Of a DNA stretch of 64,000 nt, positions 48,901 to 58,754 are shown piece after piece. Each line of letters opens with the position of its first letter. Position 1 is the first letter of the stretch. The notes under the pieces were generated by a model. It was given only the letters and a program-made list of their open reading frames with translations. It was not told where the DNA came from and did not search any database. Source of the stretch: Curvibacter gracilis ATCC BAA-807 (GTDB taxonomy: Bacteria > Pseudomonadota > Gammaproteobacteria > Burkholderiales > Burkholderiaceae_C); contig NZ_KI912466.1 in the NCBI RefSeq assembly GCF_000518645.1, positions 496,988 to 560,987 of the forward strand. The letters run 5' to 3'. The position numbers and the translations under genes are program-made.

Positions 48901-49406
48901 TCGCGGCCCTGGGCCCAGGCGGCCAGCCAGTCGGCGCGGTAGCTCTGGTAGCCATCGAACACATCGGCCAGTTGCAGGGCCAGCTGGTAGAGCTTGCGGG
49001 CGTCCGGGGCCTCGCTGAGGTAGCGCTGCAGCGGCTGGTACACCGGGCGCTGCTCGATCAGCGCCGGCAGCAGGCGCATCAGGCGCCACACCAGGCTGGA
49101 CTTGTCGAAGGGCATGTGGGTGGGCACCTGGTCCGTGCCCAGCACCTGGCGGTACACCTGCCACAGAAAGCCGCTGGGCAGCTCCATGCGGGTGGCGGCA
49201 AAAATACCCAGGGCCGTGTCGTCGGCCAGCGACACCTCCAGCCAGTGCTTCATGCCGGCGCTCTGCACCAGCAGCACCTCGGGCGCCAACGGCGCCAGCG
49301 GCTGGGCGCGCAGAAACTGCACCAGCAGATCGCGCAGGTCTTCCAGGCGATTGCCGTGCAGCACCATGAAGCCGGGCGGGTGCGAAGGCCGGGTAAGGGT
49401 CGACAT
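45936..49406 (-). CDS. recC: exodeoxyribonuclease V gamma subunit RecC
   Basis: RecC is a helicase-like but inactive scaffold that reads Chi sequences. The 1156-residue product starts MSTLTRPSHPPGFMVLHGNR and shows FGISSMSHQAVEAL, VMVPDIAVFAPHIQ, IPYSVADRSPRQ and CLLGMNDGDYPRQ, all typical of RecC. I chose ATG at 49404-49406. The much longer reading to 50234 crosses the upstream MFS gene and has no family resemblance. The presence of a full RecBCD set contrasts with AddAB in many other bacteria. Confidence 0.94.
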
Positions 49407-49486
49407 GAGCAGAGACGGCGCAGTGGAGGAAAAACCAGGGTCCGCCGCGGCGCGGGCCACGGCGCCGGCAGTATGACATGCAGAAC

Positions 49487-50674
49487 TCAGGCGACCGGAG
49501 TTGGGGACGCCGCCGGTGGCCGGGACGGCAACAGCAGCAGGGCCAGCAGCGCGAGAGAGCCCAGAGAACCGGACAGGACGAGCGCCCAGGAGACCCCGTT
49601 TTCCAGCACCAGCCCGAACACCCAAGGCGCCCCGGCCTGGGCAAAACGCCCCGGGATCATCAGCAGGCCCTGCCTGTGCCCATAGCCCTGCGCGCCAAAA
49701 AGTGCCAGCGGCAAGGTGCCCTTGGCAATCGTGAGAACACCATTGCCGACCCCGTGCAACAGACCAAAGACCACGGCCAGCGAAGGCCCCCCGAGCAAGA
49801 GCAGCAAGACGCCCAGCGGGTGGCACGCACAGGCCAGGCGGGCCGACGTGAGCGCGGACACCTTGCGCAGCAGACCGAACTCCGCCAGCCGCGCTGCGAC
49901 CTGGGCCGGACCGATCAGGCTGCCCACCAGGATGGCCGTGCCAAGCGAAGCCCCGGCGGCTTGAATCAGCCGTGGCAGATGGGTCGCCATCGCGGTGGAC
50001 GTGAAGCCGATCACCGCAAAAGCCAAGGAGAGCAGGAACACCATGGCACGGCTGGGGGAGGCGGCCCCAGGTTCTGCCTGAGCCCCGTTGGACGGGGCCT
50101 GCATGGAGGCAGGGCCGGCCTGGCGGGGAAGTGAAACATGCAGCGGAAGCCCGATCAGCAGGTGCGCGGCGGCCCAGATGAAGCAGGCGTGACGCCAACC
50201 AAGATGAAGCTCCAGGTAGGCCGACAGCGGCCATCCCACGGTGCTGGCAAACCCCGCCATCAAGGTGATGCCCGTGATGCCCGCCCGGGCCTGGACAGCA
50301 TCCAGGCGCACCATGGTGGCAAAAGCAGCCTCATAGAGGCCGGCCCCCATGCCCAAACCCAGCACCAACCATGCACCGAACAGGCCCACCCAACCCTGTG
50401 CAGCCCCCAGCATGGCCAGGCCGGCGGCAAACACGAGGCTGCTCAGTGTCAGCACCGGACGCCCGCCGAGGCGATCGATGGCCCGGCCGGCCCGCGCACC
50501 GATCAAGGCAGCCGCCACCATGGCCAGGCTGAACGCGGCATGGACCGTGACCACCGACACGCCGAGTTCACGGGCCATCGGCTGCGCGAGAATGGCCGGC
50601 AGGTAGTAGGTGGAGGCCCAGGCCAGCGTCTGGGCGGCGCCCAGCGTGACAACAGTGACGGCGTGAGGTCGCAT
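49487..50674 (-). CDS. MFS transporter
   Basis: The 395-residue, twelve-helix permease opens MRPHAVTVVTLGAAQTLAWA with no signal peptide. Its cytosolic loop GARAGRAIDRLGGRPVL is MFS motif A. It starts 21 bp after metI ends and may be transcribed with metQNI, or lead into recCBD 80 bp downstream. I cannot tell the substrate. Linkage to a methionine importer hints at amino acid or sulfur compound transport, without proof. Confidence 0.8.
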   Translation of the reverse strand: MRPHAVTVVTLGAAQTLAWASTYYLPAILAQPMARELGVSVVTVHAAFSLAMVAAALIGARAGRAIDRLGGRPVLTLSSLVFAAGLAMLGAAQGWVGLFGAWLVLGLGMGAGLYEAAFATMVRLDAVQARAGITGITLMAGFASTVGWPLSAYLELHLGWRHACFIWAAAHLLIGLPLHVSLPRQAGPASMQAPSNGAQAEPGAASPSRAMVFLLSLAFAVIGFTSTAMATHLPRLIQAAGASLGTAILVGSLIGPAQVAARLAEFGLLRKVSALTSARLACACHPLGVLLLLLGGPSLAVVFGLLHGVGNGVLTIAKGTLPLALFGAQGYGHRQGLLMIPGRFAQAGAPWVFGLVLENGVSWALVLSGSLGSLALLALLLLPSRPPAASPTPVA

Positions 50675-50695
50675 CAGCCTTGGGCCGGTGGCCGA

Positions 50696-51352
50696 TCAGC
50701 GCTTGTGGTCCACCCGCCGGGCCAGCCATTCGCCAGCGAACTGGATGAGCGAAACCAGGGCCACCAGGACCACGATCACCTCGAACATCACGCGCGTCTC
50801 GTAGCGCTCGTAGCCATAGCGGATGGCCAGATCGCCCAGGCCCCCGGCCCCGACGGCACCAGCCATGGCCGATGCGTTGATCATCGCGATGACGCTCACC
50901 GTCATGCCCCCGATGATGCCGGGCAAGGCCTCCGGCAGCAGCACATGGCGCACGATGTGCCAGCGCCGACAACCCATGGCCCGGGCGGCCTCGATCAGCC
51001 CGGGGTCCACATCGTTGAGACTGACCTGGGCGATGCGTGCATAAAACGGAATCAGGTTGATGGACAGCGGCACCACGGCGGCCCAGGTGCCCAGGGTGGT
51101 GCCCACCAGAAAGCGGGTGACGGGCAGCAAGGCCACCAGCAGGATGATGAAGGGAATGGCGCGGAACACATTGATCGTGATCGACAGCGCCTTGTTGAAG
51201 CGCGGGCGCGGGTACAGGCTTTTGGCGGCGGTGACGGTCAACACCACCGCCAGCAACAGTCCGGTCACGATGGCGATCACGGCCGACACGCTCACCATGA
51301 GCAGGGTCTCCAGGAAGGCCTGGACGTATTTGTCAATCAGTGGCGTGGACAT
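50696..51352 (-). CDS. metI: D/L-methionine ABC transporter permease MetI
   Basis: The 218-residue inner-membrane protein starts [20 protein letters not shown] and has about five helices. It carries the EAA-type coupling loop ([21 protein letters not shown]) that docks on MetN. Family size is normal. The ATG at 51350-51352 lies 20 bp inside metN's 3' end, so the two genes overlap. The [17 protein letters not shown] segment is diagnostic for MetI. Confidence 0.94.
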   Translation of the reverse strand: MSTPLIDKYVQAFLETLLMVSVSAVIAIVTGLLLAVVLTVTAAKSLYPRPRFNKALSITINVFRAIPFIILLVALLPVTRFLVGTTLGTWAAVVPLSINLIPFYARIAQVSLNDVDPGLIEAARAMGCRRWHIVRHVLLPEALPGIIGGMTVSVIAMINASAMAGAVGAGGLGDLAIRYGYERYETRVMFEVIVVLVALVSLIQFAGEWLARRVDHKR

Positions 51353-52412
51353 AACCCAGGATCTCAAGGCGATCGGCCCCCAGGGCCGAGCGCGCGTTGT
51401 CGATGTGAAAGCCGCCGGCCGGCACGGACAGCAGCAGCCGGCCCTGCGCATGGCCCCGGATGCGATCCAGCCCCCCATGCAGCAAGGTGGCCCCGGGCCC
51501 CAGGGCCGCCAGAGCCTGCAAGGGCAAACCTTGTGGCCGGGACTCGCCAGCGCAGGCCAGGCTGAGCACAACCTGGCCCGGGCGCCCCTGCAGGTCGGGC
51601 ACCAGGGTGGCGACCAGGTCGGTGGGCAGCTCGTGCTGCAGGGGCCGCAGCAAGGCACGGGTGGCATCGGCCTGGGGTTGCCCGAAGACGCGCCAGACCT
51701 CGCCGAGCTCGACCAGGCGCCCTTGGTCCAGCACCAGCACGCGGTCGCAGACCTCCCGTATCACGGCCATGTCGTGGGTGATCAGCACCACCGTGAGGCC
51801 CAGGCTGCGGTTGATGTCGGACAGCAGGGCCAGGATGGATTGGGTGGTCTCGGGGTCGAGTGCCGAGGTGGCCTCGTCGCACAACAGCACCTCGGGCTGA
51901 TGGACCAGGGCCCGGGCGATGCCCACGCGCTGCTTCTGCCCGCCGGAGAGCTTGGCCGGGTAGGTGTCGGCCTTGTCGCGCAGACCCACCAGATCCAGCA
52001 GGGCATCGACACGCTGGGCGGCCTCGGTGGGCTTGACGCCGGCCACCTTGAGCGGAAGGGCCACGTTCTCGCGCACGGTCTTGGCCGACAGCAGGTTGAA
52101 GTGCTGAAAAATCATGCCGATGCGCCGGCGCAGCGCCACCAGGCCGTCCTCGTCGAGGAGATTCACCTCCACGCCATCCACGCTGACCCGGCCGCCCGTG
52201 GGCTCCTCCAGTCGGTTGATGGTGCGCAACAGGGTGGATTTGCCCGCGCCGCTGCGGCCGATGATGCCGAACACCTCGCCGCGCCGGATGTCGAACGACA
52301 GGGCCTCGAGGGCGGTCACCGGCCCCCCTGGCCCCGGGTATTGCTTGCGGACACGGTCAAAGACAATGTGCGGGCCGGTCTCGGCCAGCCCGCCTTTCAA
52401 AGGTTCAGTCAT
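51333..52412 (-). CDS. metN: methionine ABC transporter ATP-binding protein MetN
   Basis: The 359-residue ATPase has Walker [13 protein letters not shown]-loop MIFQHFNLL, signature [15 protein letters not shown], Walker [16 protein letters not shown] and a C-terminal ACT-like NIL domain (from ~270). In MetN of E. coli that domain binds methionine and inhibits transport. It starts 25 bp after metQ. Confidence 0.95.
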   Translation of the reverse strand: MTEPLKGGLAETGPHIVFDRVRKQYPGPGGPVTALEALSFDIRRGEVFGIIGRSGAGKSTLLRTINRLEEPTGGRVSVDGVEVNLLDEDGLVALRRRIGMIFQHFNLLSAKTVRENVALPLKVAGVKPTEAAQRVDALLDLVGLRDKADTYPAKLSGGQKQRVGIARALVHQPEVLLCDEATSALDPETTQSILALLSDINRSLGLTVVLITHDMAVIREVCDRVLVLDQGRLVELGEVWRVFGQPQADATRALLRPLQHELPTDLVATLVPDLQGRPGQVVLSLACAGESRPQGLPLQALAALGPGATLLHGGLDRIRGHAQGRLLLSVPAGGFHIDNARSALGADRLEILGYVHATD

Positions 52413-52437
52413 GCGGGGATGAGGTAGGAGGCTTGCC

Positions 52438-53247
52438 TCAGAACGCCGGGATGACCGAGCCCTCGTACTTCTTGAGGATGAACTGGCGCACCTCCTCCGA
52501 CTGGTAGGACTTGACCAGGGGCGCCACCCAGGGCTTGGTCTTGTCCTGCTCGCGCACCACGATGATGTTGACGTAGGGGTTGTTGTCGCGCTTCTCGACC
52601 GCCAGGCCGTCGCGCGTGGCGATCAGCCCGGCCTGGTAGGCGAAGGTGTTGACGATGGCCGAGGCATCGAGGTCGTCCAGCGATCGGGCCAGCACCACCG
52701 AGGCGGCCTCGACCAGTTGCACCTTCTTTTTGTAGCCGGTGATGTCGGCGAGGCTGGCCGTGCCGAGCGCCGGGTTGAAGCCGTCGCGCAGGGTGAGCAC
52801 GCCCTGGTCACGCAGCACCACCAGCGCGCGGGTCTGGTTGCTCGGGTCGTTCGGGATGCCCAGGCGGGCGCCCTCGGGCAGATCCTTGAAGGCTTTGAAC
52901 TTCTTCGAATAGAAGGCGATTGGCGAGATGTAGGTGTCGCCCACCGAGGCCAGCTTGTAGCCTCGCTGCTGGATCTGATCGCGCAGGAAAGGCACGTGCT
53001 GGAAGGAGTTGGCCTCCAGGTCGCCGTTGTTGAGCGCTTCGTTCGGGCTGGCCGTGCCGGTGATGACGATGGGCTTGACGTTCAGGCCGTTTTTCTTGGC
53101 CACCTGGGTGACAACCTCCCAGATTTCCTCGTCCACGCCCCCCCGCACGCCCACGCGCAGGGTCTGACTGGGTTGCTGCGCCCAGGCGGCGGCGGTGGTG
53201 GCCAGGAGGGCGGCGGCGATGGCGCGCAGAGCGGTGCGTTTTTGCAT
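52438..53247 (-). CDS. metQ: methionine ABC transporter substrate-binding protein MetQ
   Basis: The 269-residue protein has a cleavable signal ([23 protein letters not shown]) and a NlpA/MetQ fold: [37 protein letters not shown] and [15 protein letters not shown]. It has no lipobox Cys, so unlike E. coli MetQ it should be free in the periplasm or held by the signal helix. It is the first gene of metQNI. Substrate specificity (methionine, or another sulfur compound) is inferred from family and operon. Confidence 0.9.
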   Translation of the reverse strand: MQKRTALRAIAAALLATTAAAWAQQPSQTLRVGVRGGVDEEIWEVVTQVAKKNGLNVKPIVITGTASPNEALNNGDLEANSFQHVPFLRDQIQQRGYKLASVGDTYISPIAFYSKKFKAFKDLPEGARLGIPNDPSNQTRALVVLRDQGVLTLRDGFNPALGTASLADITGYKKKVQLVEAASVVLARSLDDLDASAIVNTFAYQAGLIATRDGLAVEKRDNNPYVNIIVVREQDKTKPWVAPLVKSYQSEEVRQFILKKYEGSVIPAF

Positions 53248-53372
53248 GTGGGATCCAGTGAGTAGCGTTGACACGATGGCCCGCAGTCTAGGGAGGCCGG
53301 AGGCGCAAGGCTGCGAAGTTTTTGGAGTAAGCAAATGCCTTTCGCGGCGCCACGGCAGGCCCGCGGCCCAAA

Positions 53373-53406
53373 GACGTTTTGTGCGCGTGCTTCGGAGAAA
53401 AACGTC
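53373..53406. promoter_or_regulatory. inverted repeat in the metQ / oxygenase divergent region
   Basis: GACGTTTT (53373-53380) and AAAACGTC (53399-53406) form a perfect 8-bp inverted repeat with an 18-bp spacer, centred between the divergent metQ and oxygenase genes (gap 53248-53491). It could be an operator for a LysR-type or other dimeric regulator. No -35/-10 pair is convincing in this gap. Confidence 0.35.
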
Positions 53407-53491
53407 GTATGCATCGCCCGGACAGATCCCCACAATCTGCGCCATCGGACGCCTTGAGCCACAGGCCTGGCCACTTCTGGACAACACCCCC

Positions 53492-54568
53492 ATGCCCCAC
53501 ACCACCGCACCCGCCACCCCCTTGCCTGTTCTGGAGCTGCAGCAGTTCATCGCCGGCGACGCACAGCAGCGGGCGAAGTTTGTGCAGACGCTGCGCGATG
53601 TGGCGCATGGGGTGGGCTTTTTCTACCTGCGCGGCTACGGTGCGGCGCCAGGGCAGGAACAAGCGCTTTTTGACGCCACCCGCGCTTTCTTCGCGCTACC
53701 GCCCGAACGCAAGCAGGCGCTGGCCATGGTGCACTCACCGCATTTCCGCGGTTACACCGGCCCGGGCCTGGAGATCACCCGCGGTGAGCGCGATTGGCGC
53801 GAGCAGATCGACATCGGGGCCGAGTACCCGGCCATCACCCAAGGGCCGGGGGTGCCGGCCTGGACCCGCCTGCAAGGCCCCAACCAGTGGCCCGCCGAGT
53901 TGCCGCAGGTGCGGGACCAGGTGGTGGCCTGGCAACAGACGCTGACCACGGCAGGCCGGCAGTTGCTGCGAGCCCTGGCCTTGGCCCTGGGTCAGCCCGA
54001 GGACCGATTCGACGCCGCCTTTGCAAGCACCCCGGTGCAGCACGTCAAGCTCATCCGCTACCCCGGTCAGGCCGCGGATGCGTCGCAGCAGGGCGTGGGT
54101 GCCCACAAGGATTCAGGCTGCCTCACGCTGCTGCTGCAGCACCAGGAGGCCGGCCTGCAGGTGCTGGACCGTCAAGCGCCGGGTGAGGTCTGGATCGATG
54201 TGCCGCCCCTCGAAGGCACGGTGGTGATCAACCTCGGTGAGGTGCTGGAGGTGCTGTCCGGCGGCTACCTGAGGGCCAACATCCATCGCGTGGTCAGCCC
54301 GCCGCAAAGTCGCGAGCGGTTGTCGATTGCGTTTTTTCTCAGCCCACGGCTGGATGCCGAACTGCCCCCGCTGGCACTGCCGCCCGAGCTGGCAGCCCGC
54401 GCACGGGGGGTGGATCGGGACCCACGCAACCCGCTGATCGCGCACACCGGTCGCAACCTGTTGAAGGGTCGCCTGAGGTCGCACCCTGACGTGGCCGAGC
54501 GCCACTACGCGGATGTGCTGGCGGCCGAGGGCCTTCAGCCAGGCGCGCCGGCCCAGGCCTACGCCTGA
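53492..54568 (+). CDS. 2-oxoglutarate/Fe(II)-dependent oxygenase, isopenicillin N synthase-like family
   Basis: The 358-residue protein has the N-terminal DIOX_N-like domain (GVGFFYLRGYG). A jelly-roll core carries the iron ligands in VGAHKDSGCLTLLL (His and Asp near 203-205) and ANIHRVVSP (His near 265). The 2-oxoglutarate-binding Arg is in RERLSIAFF near 275. No substrate can be assigned; such enzymes in bacteria hydroxylate or cleave small metabolites. It is divergent from metQ, so a link to sulfur or methionine compounds is possible. It converges on mdcH with a 37-bp gap. Confidence 0.85.
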   Translation: MPHTTAPATPLPVLELQQFIAGDAQQRAKFVQTLRDVAHGVGFFYLRGYGAAPGQEQALFDATRAFFALPPERKQALAMVHSPHFRGYTGPGLEITRGERDWREQIDIGAEYPAITQGPGVPAWTRLQGPNQWPAELPQVRDQVVAWQQTLTTAGRQLLRALALALGQPEDRFDAAFASTPVQHVKLIRYPGQAADASQQGVGAHKDSGCLTLLLQHQEAGLQVLDRQAPGEVWIDVPPLEGTVVINLGEVLEVLSGGYLRANIHRVVSPPQSRERLSIAFFLSPRLDAELPPLALPPELAARARGVDRDPRNPLIAHTGRNLLKGRLRSHPDVAERHYADVLAAEGLQPGAPAQAYA

Positions 54569-54605
54569 GGCGCGGCGAGCGGCGACTGGCGAAGCCGGTT
54601 CAGGA

Positions 54606-55526
54606 TCAGGCCCCCGGGGCCATCAGCCAATCTGCCGCCACCCGGGGCGAGCGGAAATCCTCCAGCGCGCGCACCGGCACCTGCGGGTGCTGACGGGACC
54701 ACATGGCGCTCAGCGCGCGGCCGGGGCCGATCTCGATCACGCGATCGACCTGGCGCTCGGCCAGGGTTTCCAGACAGGACGACCATTGCACCGTGTGGTC
54801 GATCTGCTGGCTCAGGGCGGGCCGCATCTGCTCGACCCGGCGCAAGGCAGCGCCGCTGGCGTTGGCCGCCACCGCGCAGCGCAGGGGCTGCCAGGTGATG
54901 CCGGCCAGGGTGTGGGCGAAGGACTCGGCGGCCGCGCGCAGGGCCGACGAGTGCGAGGCGATGCGGATGGGCAGGGGCTTGCAGTGCCCCCCTGCGGCCG
55001 CCAGCAAGGCCTCGGCCTGCTGCAGCAGCGCCACGCTGCCGGCCAGGATGAGGTGGTCCGGGCCGATGCGGATGGCGACCTCGAGGGGCCAGCCCGCCAG
55101 CTGGCGGGCAAGGCTGTCCTGGTGCAGGCCCGACACCGACAACAGCCCGCCGGGCACGCTGCCGGCGGCGGCGTCCATGGCCTGGGCCCGTTGCGCGGCC
55201 AGGGCCACGGCGACGGCCGGGTCGAAAGCGCCTGCACAGGCCACGGCCGCCAGCTCGCCGACGCTGTAGCCGGCCACGATGGCCGGCCCCTCGGCCAGGT
55301 GGGCCGACACCGCCCCCCAGGCGGCCAGCGACACGCCGGTGATCAGCACCTGCGCAAAGCGGTTGCGCGACAGCTCATCGGGATCACCCAGCCGGGCCCG
55401 CCAGTCGGTGCCCAGGTGCTGGGCCAGGGCCTGCAACGGACCGGCCGCCGAGGTGTCGGCCTCCAGCCAGGGCAGCATGTCGGGGTGCTGGCTGCCCTGG
55501 CCCGGAAACAGAATGGCGTAGCTCAT
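54606..55526 (-). CDS. mdcH: malonate decarboxylase subunit epsilon (malonyl-CoA:ACP transacylase MdcH)
   Basis: MdcH loads the decarboxylase ACP with a malonyl group from malonyl-CoA to start the cycle. The 306-residue protein is a FabD-type acyltransferase with LFPGQGSQ at the start, the nucleophile motif VAGYSVGELAAV and a C-terminal IGPGRALSA. The start codon overlaps the mdcB stop by 4 bp. It is the last gene of the mdc operon. Confidence 0.92.
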   Translation of the reverse strand: MSYAILFPGQGSQHPDMLPWLEADTSAAGPLQALAQHLGTDWRARLGDPDELSRNRFAQVLITGVSLAAWGAVSAHLAEGPAIVAGYSVGELAAVACAGAFDPAVAVALAAQRAQAMDAAAGSVPGGLLSVSGLHQDSLARQLAGWPLEVAIRIGPDHLILAGSVALLQQAEALLAAAGGHCKPLPIRIASHSSALRAAAESFAHTLAGITWQPLRCAVAANASGAALRRVEQMRPALSQQIDHTVQWSSCLETLAERQVDRVIEIGPGRALSAMWSRQHPQVPVRALEDFRSPRVAADWLMAPGA

Positions 55527-56434
55527 GACCAGGCTTCCAGCACCGGGGATCGCGCCGGGTCAGCCAGCGGGCAGCCTGTCACGGCATCCAGCCAGCAGGC
55601 CGCGCCCAGCAGGTCGGCCGCGCCGCCGGGCGAGAGGCGGCGCGCCACGAACTGGGCGTGGATGGCCCGCGCACGCTCGGGCCAATCGGCCCCCTGGGCG
55701 CCGCCTTGGTTCAGAAAGCCGCGGGCCTGCTGGCGCGCGAAGTGCAGGCCCTCGATACCACCACGGTGAACCAGGTTGGTGTCGTCCAGCACCGCCAGGG
55801 TGGCGAACAAGGCCTGCACCCGGGCCCGGCGGTCGGGCCAGCCCGCACGGCGGGCCTGGCGCAGCGCCGGCAGGCAGACCTCGAACAGCACAGGAAAGCC
55901 CAGCGCGGCCTCGTCGCCCGCGCTGCGCAGCCCGTGTGCGCGGGCGGCGCGCTGGCCGTTCGAGGCCGGGGGGCGGCGGCGCACCTGGGCGGCGCGCTCG
56001 CTCAAGGCCGGGCCCCAGCGGCGGCACAGGGTGGCACGCAGGCCCTCGGCGTGCAGGGGCAGGCCCTGGGCCACGCGCCAGCCCGCGCTGGCGCACAACA
56101 GGCCCAGGCAGAACACGGCGCCGCGGTGGGTGTTGATGCCGCCGGTGGCGCGCAGCATGCGGGCCTCGGCCTGCAGGCCCAGGGCTTGCAGTTCATCGAA
56201 GGCCGCCTGGCGGGCACCGGCGCGCACCATGTGGGCGAAATAGTGGCGCAAGGCAAACAGGCTGCGCACGAAATGGCCCGCGTCCATGTCGTGGTGGCTG
56301 CCGGTGTCGCGCAGCGAAACCAGACCGGGCTTGGGCTCGAGCACCAGCTCGGCGTACAGGGCGCGCACGGCTTCGCGGGCCAGGCGAAACGCGGCTGCCT
56401 CGATGGACTGGGGGGGCTGGCAGGTCGAGGGCAT
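55523..56434 (-). CDS. mdcB: triphosphoribosyl-dephospho-CoA synthase MdcB
   Basis: MdcB (CitG family) joins ATP and dephospho-CoA to make the precursor of the ACP prosthetic group. The 303-residue protein contains LEPKPGLVSLRDTGSHHDMD, ATGGINTHRGAVF and DDTNLVHRGGIEGL, all hallmarks of the family. It lies between mdcG and mdcH, 4 bp after mdcG, whereas in Klebsiella it follows mdcA. Confidence 0.92.
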   Translation of the reverse strand: MPSTCQPPQSIEAAAFRLAREAVRALYAELVLEPKPGLVSLRDTGSHHDMDAGHFVRSLFALRHYFAHMVRAGARQAAFDELQALGLQAEARMLRATGGINTHRGAVFCLGLLCASAGWRVAQGLPLHAEGLRATLCRRWGPALSERAAQVRRRPPASNGQRAARAHGLRSAGDEAALGFPVLFEVCLPALRQARRAGWPDRRARVQALFATLAVLDDTNLVHRGGIEGLHFARQQARGFLNQGGAQGADWPERARAIHAQFVARRLSPGGAADLLGAACWLDAVTGCPLADPARSPVLEAWS

Positions 56435-56438
56435 GGCG

Positions 56439-57119
56439 TCAGGCCGGCAAGGCTTCTGCCCTGGGCTGGAGCGCGTCGAGGCCGATCAGGGCGATGCCAT
56501 CGAGCCGTTTGGCCAGCACCTGGGGCACCTGCCCTTCCAACAGCTGGGCCATTTCGCGCCAGGCGACGGCATGCCCCGCCGGGAACACCAGCTCGCCATC
56601 GATGCGGCAGGGCAGGCTTTGGCTTGCCAGCAGGCGCACCACCGCTTGCGCGGCCGACAGATCGGGCACCGCCAGGCGCAGGTCCAGGTCGGATTCCTCG
56701 CGCACATAGCGCAGGCCGGTCAGGCATTGCCAGCCGAAGGAGCCATAGACCTGCACCGCGCCCACGGCGTGACCCAACAGCTCGCCCAGCGCAAAGTCCA
56801 GGGCCTGCGCCCGGCGCCGCCAGCGCTGCCGCACGGTGGCATCCGACAGCCTGGGAAAGCGGCCGCTGTAGGCGAGCTGGCTCAGCGGCAGCGCAAATGC
56901 CAGGCGGCGGCGCTCCCATTTGGCGGGTGCGGGCAGGCCCAGGGTGACGGCATCCTGCAAGGGGACACAGGGCTGCCGGCTCACCACCAGGGGCAGGCGC
57001 TGCGCGTGCCAGTGCCGGACGACGGCCTGGGCCACGGGGTCTGGCAAGGCCTGGGCGTGCAGCGTGGCCCAGCCCTCGGGCGTGGGCCAGACCAGGCTGT
57101 TGCGTTCGAGTTGCAGCAT
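56439..57119 (-). CDS. mdcG: malonate decarboxylase holo-ACP synthase MdcG
   Basis: MdcG is a nucleotidyltransferase that attaches the phosphoribosyl-dephospho-CoA group to MdcC. The 226-residue product starts MLQLERNSLVWPTPEGW and shows VYGSFGWQCLTGL and REESDLDLRL near residue 143, the acidic metal-binding pair. The ATG at 57117-57119 is preferred; the longer reading runs into mdcE. Confidence 0.9.
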   Translation of the reverse strand: MLQLERNSLVWPTPEGWATLHAQALPDPVAQAVVRHWHAQRLPLVVSRQPCVPLQDAVTLGLPAPAKWERRRLAFALPLSQLAYSGRFPRLSDATVRQRWRRRAQALDFALGELLGHAVGAVQVYGSFGWQCLTGLRYVREESDLDLRLAVPDLSAAQAVVRLLASQSLPCRIDGELVFPAGHAVAWREMAQLLEGQVPQVLAKRLDGIALIGLDALQPRAEALPA

Positions 57120-57138
57120 GACCGGCTCCTCGGGGGGG

Positions 57139-57849
57139 TCAGGCCTGGGCAGGATGCTCAGCCACACGCTGGGCCACCTCGGCCGCCAGCCGGCGGCCGC
57201 CGCGCTCGGCCCCATCGCGGGCGCGCTCATCGGTGGTGGGGGCCTGGGCCAGTGCCTCGCGCAGCTGGGCGGCCAGATCGCCGCGCCACAAGGCCCGCAC
57301 GCCGCCCATGGCCACATAGTTCTCCACCCCCGGGGCGAACACCGGGTTGGACTCGGCGAGTGCGGCCAGGCGGGCTTCGTCGATCTTGGTCACCCGGGCC
57401 ATGGCGGGCAGGCGCATGACGCGGATCTCGGCCTCCGGCAGGGCGTAGCAGGCGTCGGCAATCAGGCCCGAGGTGATGAAGCCGCCCGACAGCGCCTGGT
57501 CATACACCAGGCCGATCACGCGGTGGCCGCGCTGGCGGGCCAGTTCGATGCACAGGCCCAGGTGGGCCATGTAGCGGTTGATGCCCAGCAGCTCGTCGCG
57601 CCGGCGCAGGCGCTGGCCTTGGGTGTCGACCAGCAGCAGGATGGGGCGGCCGGGGTGGTCGCGCACCGTGTCGAGCACCGCACGGGCCTGGGCCAGGGCC
57701 AGCTCGATGCCGATGGCGGCGTGGTCGGTGGTGCCCACCACGGCCAGGGTCCGGCCATCGAGCTGGGCGGTGCCGCGCAGCAGTTCGCCTTCGCGGCTGA
57801 CCTGATGGTGTTCACCGAACAGGCTTGGAAGCAAATCGGTCCAGATCAT
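57139..57849 (-). CDS. mdcE: malonate decarboxylase subunit gamma (MdcE)
   Basis: MdcE and MdcD form the crotonase-fold decarboxylase that converts malonyl-S-ACP to acetyl-S-ACP. The 236-residue protein shows ILLLVDTQGQRLRRRDELLG, DQALSGGFITSGLIAD and AMARVTKIDEARLA, as in known gamma subunits. It starts inside the mdcD stop (ATGA at 57846-57849). No biotin site is present, which agrees with the biotin-independent system. Confidence 0.92.
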   Translation of the reverse strand: MIWTDLLPSLFGEHHQVSREGELLRGTAQLDGRTLAVVGTTDHAAIGIELALAQARAVLDTVRDHPGRPILLLVDTQGQRLRRRDELLGINRYMAHLGLCIELARQRGHRVIGLVYDQALSGGFITSGLIADACYALPEAEIRVMRLPAMARVTKIDEARLAALAESNPVFAPGVENYVAMGGVRALWRGDLAAQLREALAQAPTTDERARDGAERGGRRLAAEVAQRVAEHPAQA

Positions 57850-58754
57850 GGCTGGGCTCCTTCTTGGACAGCGTGTTTGAGCGAGCGCACATCGGCCGCG
57901 TCGAGGTTGACCACCGACGGCGCGTCGGGGATGCCCAGGTGGCGCCAGATGTCCACGGCGTCGGCACAGTCGCCATGGTCGGCCAGCCGTGCGGCCAGCA
58001 AGGCGTGCTCCTGCTCCAAGGCCTCCAGGGTCAGGGGGCGGGCCTGGCCCAACAGCTGCAGCGCAGCCTCGCGGAAGGCGCCCAGCTGGTCGTCCACCAG
58101 CACGTCGCAGTCGCCCATCAGGTAGCGGTGTTTGCCCCCGGTGGTGCGCCACACCAGGGCCCGGTCCTTGGCATCAAACTCTTCGACGCCGTGCGAGGAC
58201 TCGATGACCTCGGGGCCTGACATGGACAGGCGCGCCGCGTCGCTCATGACCACGTGGTCGGCGCAGCGGGCCACCAGGCCCATGCCCCCAAAGCAGCCGT
58301 TGGCGCCCCCGATCAGCATCAGCGTGGGGATGCCCGCCGCCCGGGTGGCCAGCAGGGCGCGCATGACCTCGGACACCGCGATCAGGCCGGCATTGGCCTC
58401 GTGCAGGCGCACGCCGCCCGATTCGGCCAGCACCAGCACGGCGGCCGGCCGCAGGCGCAGCGCGCGCTGGAACAGGCCCACGAGCTTGGCGCCATGCACC
58501 TCGCCCACGCCCCCGCCCATGAATTCGCCCTCCTGGGCGGCCACGAGCACGGGCTGGCCGCCCAGCCGGCCCTCGCCCACGACCACGCCGTCGTCAAAGG
58601 ACGAGGGCACGCCGAGCTGGCTCAGGTGCGGGCTCATGACGCGGGCCGAGGGGCCGAGGATCTCGGTGAAGGAGCCCGCGTCCAGCAGTTGCAGCACGCG
58701 CTCGCGCGCAGTGGATTCGGCGAAGCTCGCCTGCAGGGGGTTGGCAAGGCTCAT
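57846..58754 (-). CDS. mdcD: malonate decarboxylase subunit beta (MdcD)
   Basis: The 302-residue carboxyltransferase-like subunit pairs with MdcE. It shows ESTARERVLQLLDAGSFTE, the oxyanion-region LAESGGVRLHEANAGL and GGANGCFGGMGLVA. It overlaps mdcC at its start (58751-58754) and mdcE at its stop, so these three subunits are coupled. Confidence 0.92.
   Translation of the reverse strand: MSLANPLQASFAESTARERVLQLLDAGSFTEILGPSARVMSPHLSQLGVPSSFDDGVVVGEGRLGGQPVLVAAQEGEFMGGGVGEVHGAKLVGLFQRALRLRPAAVLVLAESGGVRLHEANAGLIAVSEVMRALLATRAAGIPTLMLIGGANGCFGGMGLVARCADHVVMSDAARLSMSGPEVIESSHGVEEFDAKDRALVWRTTGGKHRYLMGDCDVLVDDQLGAFREAALQLLGQARPLTLEALEQEHALLAARLADHGDCADAVDIWRHLGIPDAPSVVNLDAADVRSLKHAVQEGAQP

Noticed and set aside
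49407-50234. N-terminal extension of recC
   Set aside because: It overlaps the MFS gene on the same strand in another frame. The RecC-like sequence begins at 49406.
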